DNA of 64,000 nt from Terriglobia bacterium. GTDB taxonomy: Bacteria; Acidobacteriota; Terriglobia; Terriglobales; Acidobacteriaceae. Below are positions 1 to 8,623 of this stretch, one piece after another; position 1 is the stretch's first letter; every line of letters starts with the position of its first letter. The notes beneath the pieces are model-generated. The model had not been told where the DNA came from. It was given only the letters and a program-made list of their open reading frames with translations, and searched no databases. The stretch covers positions 79,001 through 143,000 of the forward strand of contig JAIQFH010000010.1 of the NCBI GenBank assembly GCA_020073385.1, given 5' to 3'. Position numbers and translations under genes: made by a program.

Positions 1-2
1 TT

Positions 3-2912
3 TCTTCTGCGCTCCAGGAATTCCCCGGCGACACCGAGATCTCAGGGTTGCGAACGCTCGCGCAGCAAGGGATGGAGCGAACCAAAGAGTCGCGCCGTCT
101 GTTCGAGGAAGGTCAACAATGCGTCACGCAGGGGGATCTGCTCAGGGGCACGGAATTGTTGCGCAGCAGCCTGAACCTTGATCCGCGGGCACCGGGACTC
201 CGGGATGCAGTGGTCAATGTTTTGGTCGAGCGGGCGCGGGCCTGTGGGGAAGACAAATGGCAAGATGCGGAACCTCTGTGTCAGGAAGCCAGTGAACTGG
301 ACGCGAATAACCCTGCCGTGCGAGCCCTGCGTTCAAGCATCGCAGATGCCAAGCGGAAATCGTTCGTCGTTCAGTGTCTGACGGAATGCCGCTCGTTGGT
401 AGCCGCCGGAAAGGTGAATGAGGCGGCACAGCGAATTCGCGCCGCGCGGCAGGCGTACCCGAACGATGGTCGCCTGGAGCAGTACGCAGCGAGTCTCGAA
501 AGGGAGATGAACGAACTTCTCCGCCATGAACAAAGACGGAAGGACCAAACGGCTCTCATCGAGAATCGCCGGTTGGCGGAGCAGAATCCCGATCGCGCGA
601 ACCTGCGGGCAGTTTTGGAGAAATCGTATGCGATCCGTGCCCAGCATCCCGACGATCCGGAGATCGCGCGGACCGTGTCGGAGATTGAGCTGGCAGTCAA
701 AAACGTGGCGCGGGTGGAGGATGTGAACCAGGTCCTGCGTGTTGAACCAGCGCATGTTGAACCCGCGATTACCGGCACGGGCGGGTGGCGGGCGACGATG
801 GTCCAGCAAGCTCCAGGACAAGCGCCGCCACGCAGCACAGAGAAGAAGGGGCCGCAGTTAGTCGACAAAACCGCTACAGCGACGAGGACAGCGAAACCGC
901 CTGCGCAAGCGAAATCTAACTTCCAGACTTTCACACATGAGTTGGGAAACTTTGCGCAACAAGTCCAGGGAGGACTACTGGCGCTGACGCGCCCTAACGG
1001 CAAGTGGTCTGCTGTAAGGCTGGGAACCGCTAGCGCGGTCGTCATCCTGCTCCCGCTACTCGCTTATCTCGCTTTTCACTTGCCGAGCATCTCAAAGAAG
1101 GGTGCAGGAACGCCGACGACAGCAACTGTCACGATAGCCATCGATCCTCCCGATTCCTCAGTTACGAGTGAAGGCAAGGCGGTCTCTAATGGCGCAGTCG
1201 CGATCGGGACAACAATCGAAGTCAGCCGCCTCGGCTACAAGACCAGGCAAGTACAAATTGAGCGCGAGAGCGACGGAAGAGTGTCACTTGAGCCCGAACC
1301 GCTGAATTTGTCGGTTCACGCTTCAGGAACCAGAGGAAGCGCCGAAGTCGATGGTCAGAAGGTCGCCGATCTCACCGACGGCTCCCTGGATTACGCACTC
1401 ACCCCGGATGGTACGTTGCACAAACTCACGGTCACGGTCGATGGCAAACAACTGCTCACGGTATACGTACAAGCTTCGCCGGGCCAACAGCCTCGAGTTA
1501 CAGGGTTCGATGCCAATGATCTTCTAGCCATTACGAGCTTGGGCAACCAGGCGACACTGTATGGAGCTAGCAATCTGGGCAACGCTCAGATCGGCGACCA
1601 GAGCGCTGCGATCAATCCTACAGGAGCGCCTATCACGCTGACTGACCAGAACCATGACTTAGTTTTTGGAAAGGGTGACGATCAAGGAAGCGCATCGATC
1701 GACATTTCCAACGCTCCCGCCCTCATGGTGCAATCGCTGAGCGGCGCAGGACGTGTCTTCATCACGACTAACGCGGACAAGGCCGTACTCACCGTGGATG
1801 GATCGCCCATGGCGCGGCAGAACCACGGATGGACCGTAAGTAAGGCGCCCGGTCCCCACAAATTCACGCTGTCCGCAGAGGGTTTCGAACCTCAGTCGTG
1901 GACCATGGCAATACAGCGTCGTGGGGTCGTGAACAAGAATGTAAACTTGCACGTCAAGGCAGCAACCGCCCAGCCCTTGACGGCTAGCCTGAGCATTATT
2001 GGAGGCACTCCGGGAGCAGACGTAGCCCTCGATGGCAAGAGAGTGGGAGAACTGGATTCAGGCGGTAACCTCTCCCTTCCAAATGCTGTGGCGCTCGGCA
2101 AACATACGGTAGGTCTGACGAAGTCCGGCTACGAAGCGCGGGAGTTCGAAATCACGATCAGTCCCAGCGCACCCGGCAAGCCTTTGGCCGATGCTCAAAT
2201 TCCGAAACCGCTCCTGTTGCCATCCATGGCAACGCTGGCGTTTGATGTAGCCACCAAGGGAGCGACGGTAAAATTCCGTCGCGTCGGCGATGCGCAATTC
2301 CGCGAAGCCCCCGTTTCGGAGAAGGTTCAACTACCACCCGGACAGTACGAGATTGTGGCAGAGGCAGCCGGGTTTCAACGATTCACAACCACAGTGAATC
2401 TGGGGAAGGAAGAGGTCACTGTTCCTGTAAACCTGGGAGCGGTTCCCGATTACGAGTTCGAGGATCCGCGCCAGATCTCTCATGAAGGCGCGTGGCTGAA
2501 GTCGAAGGTGCAAGGGAAGTTCATCAACCTGAAACCGGGCCTTCTGCGCGAAAATATTGTTTTTTCGCGGCCCGGCAAAACGCTCTTCTGGGATAAGAAG
2601 GTCGAGTGGATGATTGAGGATTCGGTTCATCACTCGAGAGTCCAGTATTCTCTGGAAGGCGGGAAGTTGACTCGTCGGCTGGTAGTTGGGCAGGACGCCT
2701 CGAATCAAAAAGAGGCGAAAGTCGATGCCCAGTCTGCCGGGCAGAAGGATTCGCTGTCGTTGCACATTCGCGTCGAGGCTGGACAGGTGCGGATCACCAA
2801 CGACAAGGGAGCTGTCCTCGACGAGTTCATGGCTCCGGGTCAGGATTTTTCAAACGGCAGGATCGCGATTCGAAGCGATTCGCTCTTCATTGTTCGGGCG
2901 AACAACCAGTAA
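3..2912 (+). CDS. TPR/PEGA-domain membrane protein, 3' part (probable Ser/Thr kinase tail)
   Basis: The reading frame is open to the left edge, so the gene starts upstream; the first in-window initiator is a TTG at 48 with no visible ribosome site. Counting from that TTG, residues 1-230 are helical with TPR-like repeats (runs such as LNLDPRAPGLRDA and ASELDANNPAVRA). Residues about 322-345 form one membrane segment. The rest is a chain of PEGA-like beta modules (near 360-420, 565-640, 645-720 and 728-800, with the typical VTIAIDPP and ADVALDGKRVG patterns) and a C-terminal beta-rich domain to 954. In acidobacteria this arrangement commonly follows a PknB-type kinase domain, so a kinase N-terminus beyond the window is inferred, not seen. 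The gene converges on the PQQ dehydrogenase with an 18-bp gap. Confidence 0.75.
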   Translation, partial: SSALQEFPGDTEISGLRTLAQQGMERTKESRRLFEEGQQCVTQGDLLRGTELLRSSLNLDPRAPGLRDAVVNVLVERARACGEDKWQDAEPLCQEASELDANNPAVRALRSSIADAKRKSFVVQCLTECRSLVAAGKVNEAAQRIRAARQAYPNDGRLEQYAASLEREMNELLRHEQRRKDQTALIENRRLAEQNPDRANLRAVLEKSYAIRAQHPDDPEIARTVSEIELAVKNVARVEDVNQVLRVEPAHVEPAITGTGGWRATMVQQAPGQAPPRSTEKKGPQLVDKTATATRTAKPPAQAKSNFQTFTHELGNFAQQVQGGLLALTRPNGKWSAVRLGTASAVVILLPLLAYLAFHLPSISKKGAGTPTTATVTIAIDPPDSSVTSEGKAVSNGAVAIGTTIEVSRLGYKTRQVQIERESDGRVSLEPEPLNLSVHASGTRGSAEVDGQKVADLTDGSLDYALTPDGTLHKLTVTVDGKQLLTVYVQASPGQQPRVTGFDANDLLAITSLGNQATLYGASNLGNAQIGDQSAAINPTGAPITLTDQNHDLVFGKGDDQGSASIDISNAPALMVQSLSGAGRVFITTNADKAVLTVDGSPMARQNHGWTVSKAPGPHKFTLSAEGFEPQSWTMAIQRRGVVNKNVNLHVKAATAQPLTASLSIIGGTPGADVALDGKRVGELDSGGNLSLPNAVALGKHTVGLTKSGYEAREFEITISPSAPGKPLADAQIPKPLLLPSMATLAFDVATKGATVKFRRVGDAQFREAPVSEKVQLPPGQYEIVAEAAGFQRFTTTVNLGKEEVTVPVNLGAVPDYEFEDPRQISHEGAWLKSKVQGKFINLKPGLLRENIVFSRPGKTLFWDKKVEWMIEDSVHHSRVQYSLEGGKLTRRLVVGQDASNQKEAKVDAQSAGQKDSLSLHIRVEAGQVRITNDKGAVLDEFMAPGQDFSNGRIAIRSDSLFIVRANNQ

Positions 2913-2930
2913 GAGTCCGTAGACAAATCA

Positions 2931-4472
2931 TCACTCCGGCAGGGCCCAGGCGAACAATACCCCGCCGCTGCTCATCAGCACGTACTGACGCCCGTCAAGT
3001 TCATAGCTTGTGGGAGAACTGACGATGGACGCCCCAGAACCGGCGTGCCACAGCGTCTTCCCGTCGCTCGAATCCAGCGCGAGAAAGTTTCCGGATGCAT
3101 CGCCAGTGAACGTAAGACCCGAGTCGGTCGTCAACACTCCCGCTCCTGAGCCGCCGGGGCCGACTTCATGACTCCACCGGATTTTGCCGGTCTGATAATC
3201 GATCGCTTCGATGATGCCCTTGCCCCAGACTCCGTAGTCGGCTCCCGCCCAGCCGTAGACTCCATCTGCAGGCTTGGCGAAATAGATGCTCCAGCTCGGG
3301 TGGGCATCCACGATGAACAAGCCATTCTTGGGGTCAAAACTTGGGGAGCGATAGTTGGTCATCCCGCCTTCGTCAGGAGCGATGAGGCGTCCGTCGGGAG
3401 CAGGCTCCTTTGCGGGATTTGGAATCGGGCGGCCCTCCTTGTCGATTCCGAGAGTCCAATTCACCGGACCATACGGAGCCGTCAGAAGACTCGTCCCATT
3501 CGTGCGGTCGAGAACAAAGAAGTAGCCGTTGCGGGAACTTTGCATCAGCATCTTCTTCGGTTCGCCATGGAAGTCTCCATCAACGAGCACAGGAGTTTCA
3601 ACGGCATCCCAATCGTGCGTGTCGTGCGGAGACACCTGGAAAGCCCACGCCAGCTTGCCTGTGTCCGGATTCAGCGCAACGATCGAGCAAGTGTAGAGAT
3701 TGTCTCCCGGGCGCGTCGTACCGTTCAACACCGGCGTGGGATTGCCGGTCCCCCAATAGACTAGATTCAGTTCGGGATCATACGTTCCGGTCATCCACGT
3801 CATTCCACCGGTGGTTTGATTCGGCGTTCCCGCAGGCGGAGTCGAGTTCCATTGCCACTGCGTCGCTCCGGTCTCGGGATCAATCGAGCGAATGTAGCCG
3901 GTCAGATTGTCGAAATCTCCCGAAACACCGACGAGAACGTGTCTGCCCACGACCAGAGGAGCCATGCTCGTCCAGTATCCCTTCGTCACGTCGGCTACTT
4001 GCACGTTCCAGCGAACGCTCCCATCTTTCGCGTTCAAGGAAATCAAGTGAGCATCGGGCGACAAGAAGTAGAGATATCCCTTGTACATCGCAACGCCGCG
4101 ATGCCCAATGTGTTCTCCCGAGCTGCGAGGATGGACGTAATGCCATATCTGATGGCCGGATCTTGCATCGACGGCCCAGATGTTTTCCGGGACGGTGAAG
4201 TAGAGAATGCCATCCACCAGCAGCGGGGATGACTTGATCAACGATGTCTGGTTGGTCTGGAAGGCCCAAGCCAGGCTCAGGTTTTTAACGTTGCCCGGCG
4301 CGATCTGAGTCAAAGCGCTGTGTCGCTTGCCGGAATAGTCGCCGTGATATCCAGGCCAACTGTCGGGCGGCGGGTGCAGGAGGGTTTGCTCATCTGCTCC
4401 CTGCGCAAGCGTCCACAAGGAAAACACAAACACGCAGCAGAGGGTCAGGAATGTTTTCTTTAGAAAGTCCAT
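2931..4472 (-). CDS. PQQ-dependent dehydrogenase (quinoprotein), periplasmic
   Basis: This is an eight-bladed beta-propeller quinoprotein of the alcohol/glucose dehydrogenase type. Repeated blade motifs with GxxxW are visible, including IWAVDARSGHQIW, LISLNAKDGSVRW and FLALDSSDGKTLW near the C-terminus. The ATG at 4472 is preferred because it opens directly into a signal peptide (MDFLKKTF, hydrophobic core, LAQG). A GTG at 4526 would overlap the stop of the upstream cytochrome gene as GTGA and add 18 residues. About 513 aa, with no CxxCH, so it carries no heme and should pass electrons to the diheme cytochrome encoded just upstream. The substrate (alcohol, sugar or aldehyde) cannot be read from sequence. 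Confidence 0.85.
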   Translation of the reverse strand: MDFLKKTFLTLCCVFVFSLWTLAQGADEQTLLHPPPDSWPGYHGDYSGKRHSALTQIAPGNVKNLSLAWAFQTNQTSLIKSSPLLVDGILYFTVPENIWAVDARSGHQIWHYVHPRSSGEHIGHRGVAMYKGYLYFLSPDAHLISLNAKDGSVRWNVQVADVTKGYWTSMAPLVVGRHVLVGVSGDFDNLTGYIRSIDPETGATQWQWNSTPPAGTPNQTTGGMTWMTGTYDPELNLVYWGTGNPTPVLNGTTRPGDNLYTCSIVALNPDTGKLAWAFQVSPHDTHDWDAVETPVLVDGDFHGEPKKMLMQSSRNGYFFVLDRTNGTSLLTAPYGPVNWTLGIDKEGRPIPNPAKEPAPDGRLIAPDEGGMTNYRSPSFDPKNGLFIVDAHPSWSIYFAKPADGVYGWAGADYGVWGKGIIEAIDYQTGKIRWSHEVGPGGSGAGVLTTDSGLTFTGDASGNFLALDSSDGKTLWHAGSGASIVSSPTSYELDGRQYVLMSSGGVLFAWALPE

Positions 4473-4522
4473 TAGCGATCGAACCTTTTGTCTACGATCT
4501 CTCCGGGAAACTCGGTCGGCGC

Positions 4523-5374
4523 TCACTTTAACGTTTGCAGATACGCCATCAGATTGTGAACGTCGTCATCGGTGTACTTGCTGAAGAGATCAACGTGGGC
4601 CTCGGCCGGTGCGTCCAACTTATAGCGCACATCGCGAATACGCCAGGATTGATACACTCCCTCGGAGTTCGTAAGTCCAATGACGAACTCATCCAGATAT
4701 GCCAGCGTTCCGGAGATCTCTTGACCCGACGCCAGGGTCACAACCACCTTGGACTTTGCGTGACGCGGATAGAGCATCTGCTCCTCAAGTTCCAAGCCCT
4801 TGAAGCGCGAAGCGATGCCTGCAAGGTCACCGGTTGGCGAGTGACAAGCGGCGCAGCCACCTGCTCCGTGGAAATATTTCTTTCCCGCTTCCGCGTTTCC
4901 GGTCCGCAGGTCCTCCGGGTCCACTCCTTTACGTCCACCGTTTCCTCTGCGTCCGCCCTGAGCCTGCGCGGCTTTTTGTTGCGTGTGGATGAAGGCAACA
5001 AGACTGGCGATCTGCTGGTCTGTGCGGTCGAACGCCGGCATTTTGTTGTCCGGGCGGCCGTTGCGGATGACCGGAGCAATTTTGTTCCCGTTAACATCCG
5101 CGGCCACCAACTTCGATCGCGTCAAGTCAGGCCCGCTCTCTCCTCCAGCGGCGTCGCGGCCATGGCAAAAAGAGCAGTCCTGCCGGAACAGCGCCGCGCC
5201 TTGCTGGACAAGAGTCGCCGGATAGTTCTCGCTTTCCCTGCTTTTGCGTTGTTTGGTGTTGACTGAACTTTGCGTGTTGTGGCTGGTCGTTTGCGCCGCG
5301 GCGAACACGGCCACTAGCAACAACGCAGCCATTCCACATAAGAACTGTCGACGAAACATGATATTCAGATCCAT
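4523..5374 (-). CDS. Diheme c-type cytochrome
   Basis: A 283-aa exported protein with an N-terminal signal sequence (FRRQFLCGMAALLLVAVFAAAQ) and two heme-binding CxxCH motifs, CSFCH near residue 68 and CAACH near 175. A Met ligand candidate lies in the DNKMPAF segment after the first heme. Between the second heme and the C-terminus is a beta-rich stretch (SGQEISGTLAYLDEF), and the protein ends in the usual cytochrome helix (DDVHNLMAYLQTLK). It precedes the PQQ dehydrogenase with a stop/start overlap, which fits an electron acceptor for that enzyme. The ATG at 5359 is an alternative start. Confidence 0.88.
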   Translation of the reverse strand: MDLNIMFRRQFLCGMAALLLVAVFAAAQTTSHNTQSSVNTKQRKSRESENYPATLVQQGAALFRQDCSFCHGRDAAGGESGPDLTRSKLVAADVNGNKIAPVIRNGRPDNKMPAFDRTDQQIASLVAFIHTQQKAAQAQGGRRGNGGRKGVDPEDLRTGNAEAGKKYFHGAGGCAACHSPTGDLAGIASRFKGLELEEQMLYPRHAKSKVVVTLASGQEISGTLAYLDEFVIGLTNSEGVYQSWRIRDVRYKLDAPAEAHVDLFSKYTDDDVHNLMAYLQTLK

Positions 5375-5395
5375 TTGAAGATAGGTCTTGGGTAG

Positions 5396-5414
5396 GGCAC
5401 GGCTTCAGCGTGCC
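5396..5414. repeat. Short palindrome GGCACG-N7-CGTGCC
   Basis: A 6-bp perfect stem lies in the gap between the ThuA-like gene and the cytochrome gene, in a GGGCACGGCTTCAGCGTGCC context. There is no T-run, so it is more like a dispersed intergenic repeat than a terminator. Confidence 0.4.
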
Positions 5415-5486
5415 GTTTAGGCCCACACGGGACGCGGGCTTTGGACCCTGAGCTACAGTTTCCATTATCCATGTTGAAACAACTCC

Positions 5487-6362
5487 TCAGTGATCGCCCG
5501 CCTGCTCACGCGCATGAGGAGCTGTGCTGCCCTCGGTCATACCCAGAGCCCACTTGATCGCTTCAAAGTACATCTTGCGGATGTCAGGGTCGCTCCAGGC
5601 TTCCTCGGTATGGCCCAGCGTCGAATAGAACACGCGGCCCTTGCCGTACATTTTGTCCCAGGCCACCGCAAAATCGTGATCGGTGCGGTGAATGCGCGGA
5701 TTGTTCTCGTAGTTAAGCTTCGCCGGATCGAGGCTGAGCAGAACGTGCACTTTGTCGCGCGACCATTCCTTCGGCTGATAGATTTCGTCCCACTTCACGA
5801 ACGCGTGCGGCAAATGGCGGACCGCTGGAAAGTTCGGATCTTCGTTGATGATCGGTGCATTGAAGGTAGACCAGGGATGCTGATCGAACCAGCCGCCGAT
5901 CATCTCGCCGTATTCCGGCCATTTGTAATTTGTATCAAGGGCAGCGTGAACGCCCACGAAGCCCTTCCCGTCATCCTTGATGAACGACATCATGTCTTTC
6001 TTTTGACTGTCATCCAGGTCGAGTTCGCCCGTGGTGCTCACAAAAATCAGGGCATCGAAGTAGTCGAGATTCTTAGCGTTCCTGCCCAGATCCTTCTTCG
6101 TGATCAGTTCGACGTCGGTGCGCAGGGAAGCTTCCCACAAGCCGCTTTCACGCCCCATTTCGTAGATCGCGGCCATGCCCGCCGAGACCGAATCGTGCTC
6201 GAATCCTTTGGTCTGGCCGATGACCAGGACGTGCTTAAGGTGGATCTTTTTTTCCCGCGGCGGCGGGGGCATGGAAGAATCCGTCTGGGCTGAAACGAGA
6301 GCGCGTGTAATCCAAAGAAGCAGCAAGAGACACAACAACCGTCGAGGTTGGCGCAAGAGCAT
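5487..6362 (-). CDS. ThuA-like domain protein, exported
   Basis: A ThuA-like (class I glutamine-amidotransferase-fold) protein of about 291 aa. A signal peptide (LLRQPRRLLCLLLLLWITRALVSAQ) is followed by the ThuA core: VLVIGQTKGFEHDSV, then DALIFVSTTGELDL, a GFVGVHAALDT segment and the typical GGWFDQHPW and VAWDKMYGKGRVFYSTLGH motifs. The ATG at 6362 is preferred over a TTG at 6371; a GGGGAG sits unusually close to it. The family is linked to trehalose or other sugar use, but its chemistry is poorly known. It is upstream of the cytochrome and PQQ genes on the same strand, which suggests a joint role in periplasmic sugar or alcohol oxidation. Confidence 0.85.
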   Translation of the reverse strand: MLLRQPRRLLCLLLLLWITRALVSAQTDSSMPPPPREKKIHLKHVLVIGQTKGFEHDSVSAGMAAIYEMGRESGLWEASLRTDVELITKKDLGRNAKNLDYFDALIFVSTTGELDLDDSQKKDMMSFIKDDGKGFVGVHAALDTNYKWPEYGEMIGGWFDQHPWSTFNAPIINEDPNFPAVRHLPHAFVKWDEIYQPKEWSRDKVHVLLSLDPAKLNYENNPRIHRTDHDFAVAWDKMYGKGRVFYSTLGHTEEAWSDPDIRKMYFEAIKWALGMTEGSTAPHAREQAGDH

Positions 6363-6452
6363 TCTCCCCAAAAGGCGATTCGCGAACTACCCACAAGACT
6401 CCACACAGTCCGCAATGTCGCAGAACCTTAAGGTAACATAAGCGACCTGCGA

Positions 6453-6458
6453 TAGAAT
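6453..6458 (+). promoter_or_regulatory. Candidate -10 box for the isomerase/oxidoreductase pair
   Basis: TAGAAT stands 31 bp before the ATG at 6490, in the divergent gap. No convincing -35 is seen (TTAAGG at 6428 is 19 bp away). The ribosome site is AGAGG at 6481-6485, with GAGGAG further upstream. Confidence 0.3.
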
Positions 6459-6489
6459 GGCGAGGCTCTTTTGAGGAGATAGAGGCGCT

Positions 6490-7449
6490 ATGCGTGTTGG
6501 GGTCTTCACTCCGTTGCTATCGAAGCTTCCGCTGGAGGCGGTTCTCAAGAAACTCGCCGAGCTCAACATCCACACCGTCGAACTTGCGACGGGAAACTAT
6601 GTGGGCGACGCGCACTGCAAGCTCTCGATGTTGGACAACAGCTCAGCTCTGTCGGATTTCAAAAAGATTCTCAGCGATCACGGCGTTAGCATCAGCGCCT
6701 TGAGCTGTCACGGCAATGCGCTGCATCCGGACAAGTCCTTGGGGCAGGCACATCGGGAGACGAGCCGCAAGACCATCCTGCTGGGCGAGAAACTCGGCGT
6801 TCCGGTCATGGTGGACTTCTCCGGTTGCCCCGGCGATTCTCCCAACGCCATCGCGCCTAACTGGATCACCTGCCCGTGGCCTCCGGACTTCCGCACGGTC
6901 CTTGACTGGCAATGGAACGAGGTGGTCGCACCCTATTGGATCGAGCACGCGAGGTTTGCCGCGGATCACGGGGTGAAGATTGCGGTCGAGATGCATCCCG
7001 GATTCGTGGTGTACAGTCCGGAGACAATGCTGCGGCTGCGCGAAATCGCTGGGAAGAATATAGGATGCAACTTCGATCCGAGCCATCTCTTCTGGCAAAG
7101 TATCGATCCGATTGCCGCTGTCCGCGTACTGGGCGACTCGATCTTTCACGTTCATGCGAAGGATACGCAACTGTACCCAACGAACATGGTGCGCTCCGGT
7201 GTGCTAGACACCAAACCCTATACTGACGAACGCAACCGCGCGTGGATCTTTCGCACCTGTGGCTATGGGCACGGAATCGAGTTTTGGAGCGAGCTCATCT
7301 CCATCCTGCGCATGTTCGGCTACGACTACGTCGTCTCGATCGAGCACGAAGACAGTCTGCTCTCGCCGGGTGAAGGCCTGACGAAGGCGGCTAACTTCCT
7401 CAACAACATCGTGGTGCGCGAACAGCCGGCCGCCGCGTGGTGGTCCTGA
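6490..7449 (+). CDS. Sugar phosphate isomerase/epimerase (xylose isomerase-like TIM barrel)
   Basis: A 319-aa TIM-barrel protein of the AP_endonuc_2 family. The divalent metal ligands expected for the fold are visible on successive strands: Glu in KIAVEMHPG, Asp in GCNFDPSHL, His in IFHVHAKD and Glu in YVVSIEHED. The N-terminus (MRVGVFTPLLSKLPLE) starts directly with strand 1, supporting the ATG at 6490. It lies 10 bp ahead of a Gfo/Idh/MocA oxidoreductase, a pairing common in inositol, keto-sugar and disaccharide oxidation routes. Substrate unknown. Confidence 0.87.
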   Translation: MRVGVFTPLLSKLPLEAVLKKLAELNIHTVELATGNYVGDAHCKLSMLDNSSALSDFKKILSDHGVSISALSCHGNALHPDKSLGQAHRETSRKTILLGEKLGVPVMVDFSGCPGDSPNAIAPNWITCPWPPDFRTVLDWQWNEVVAPYWIEHARFAADHGVKIAVEMHPGFVVYSPETMLRLREIAGKNIGCNFDPSHLFWQSIDPIAAVRVLGDSIFHVHAKDTQLYPTNMVRSGVLDTKPYTDERNRAWIFRTCGYGHGIEFWSELISILRMFGYDYVVSIEHEDSLLSPGEGLTKAANFLNNIVVREQPAAAWWS

Positions 7450-7459
7450 AGGAACTCGA

Positions 7460-8617
7460 ATGAAAGCAATCAAGACAGCAATTTTCGGTACCGGCTTTAT
7501 GGGCCGCGTGCACCTGGAAGCGGTACGGCGAGTCGAGTCGGTGGAAGCGGCTGCCGTAGTGGGCCGGAACGCGCAGGCGGTAGAACGGCTCGCCGCCGGT
7601 TTCGCCATTCCGAAGACAACGACGGATTTTCGCGAGGTCCTTCGCGACGCCTCCATTGACGCGGTCCACATCTGCACTCCCAACGCGCAACACTTTACGA
7701 TGGCGAAGGAGGCGCTGCAGGCCGGGAAGCACGTGCTCTGCGAAAAGCCGTTGACCACGACCGTCGCGGAAGCGGAGGAGCTCGCTTCGCTTGCCGCCAA
7801 ACAGGGACTGCGCAATTGCGTGTGCCACAACCTGCGTTATTACCCCATGGTGCAGCAAATGCGCCGACTGCGCGAAGCCGGAGAACTTGGAGAAATTCTG
7901 GTTGTGCAAGGCACGTACTCTCAAGATTGGCTGCTGCATGACACCGACTGGAACTGGCGGGTTGATGCCAGCGCTGCCGGGGCATCCCGTTGCATGGCCG
8001 ACATCGGATCACACTTCTTCGATATGGCGGAGCACGTGACGGGATTGCGTCTGACGTCGCTCTGCGCCGATCTGCAGACGTTTCATGCCAAGCGGAAACA
8101 GCCGAAGCACTCGGTCGAAACTTTTGCTAACAAGTTGATGGGGCCGGAAGACTTCATTGAGACCCCAGTGACAACGGAAGATTTCGGCGCCGTCCTCTTT
8201 CGTATGGGCGCGCGTACTCGGGGCAGCATGACGGCCAGCCAGGTGTCAGCAGGCCGAAAGAACGGATTGCGGATTGAGGTGTACGGAACGAAATCTTCGG
8301 TCGCCTGGAATCAGGAACGTCCGGACGAACTCTGGCAGGGGCACCGCGATACGCCGAACTCGATTTCGGTAAAGGATCCTTCGTTGCTCGAACCTGGCGC
8401 ACGCAGTTTCGCCGATCTTCCCGGCGGCCATAGCGAGGGCTACGACGATACATTCAAGCAAGTGTTTCGCCGATTCTATCGTTCCATCAGCGAATCGGCC
8501 GCTCCCGACTATCCCCAGTTCGTTGATGGATTGCGCCAGATGACGATCCTCGACGCAGTCCTCGATAGCCACAGCAAACGGGTGTGGGTGGATGTGCCGC
8601 CGCTGCGCGCCAGCTGA
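7460..8617 (+). CDS. Gfo/Idh/MocA-family NAD(P)-dependent oxidoreductase
   Basis: A 385-aa two-domain sugar dehydrogenase. The N-terminal Rossmann fold begins with IFGTGFMGRVHLEAV, and the family signature is CEKPLTTTVAEAEEL near residue 94. The C-terminal alpha/beta domain holds the usual DIGSHFFDMAEHVTG active-site segment. GAAGGAA precedes the ATG by 5-6 nt. Spaced 10 bp behind the TIM-barrel isomerase, it probably works on the same cyclic polyol or oxidised sugar. It converges on the GH9 gene. Confidence 0.9.
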   Translation: MKAIKTAIFGTGFMGRVHLEAVRRVESVEAAAVVGRNAQAVERLAAGFAIPKTTTDFREVLRDASIDAVHICTPNAQHFTMAKEALQAGKHVLCEKPLTTTVAEAEELASLAAKQGLRNCVCHNLRYYPMVQQMRRLREAGELGEILVVQGTYSQDWLLHDTDWNWRVDASAAGASRCMADIGSHFFDMAEHVTGLRLTSLCADLQTFHAKRKQPKHSVETFANKLMGPEDFIETPVTTEDFGAVLFRMGARTRGSMTASQVSAGRKNGLRIEVYGTKSSVAWNQERPDELWQGHRDTPNSISVKDPSLLEPGARSFADLPGGHSEGYDDTFKQVFRRFYRSISESAAPDYPQFVDGLRQMTILDAVLDSHSKRVWVDVPPLRAS

Positions 8618-8623
8618 GTGCGG

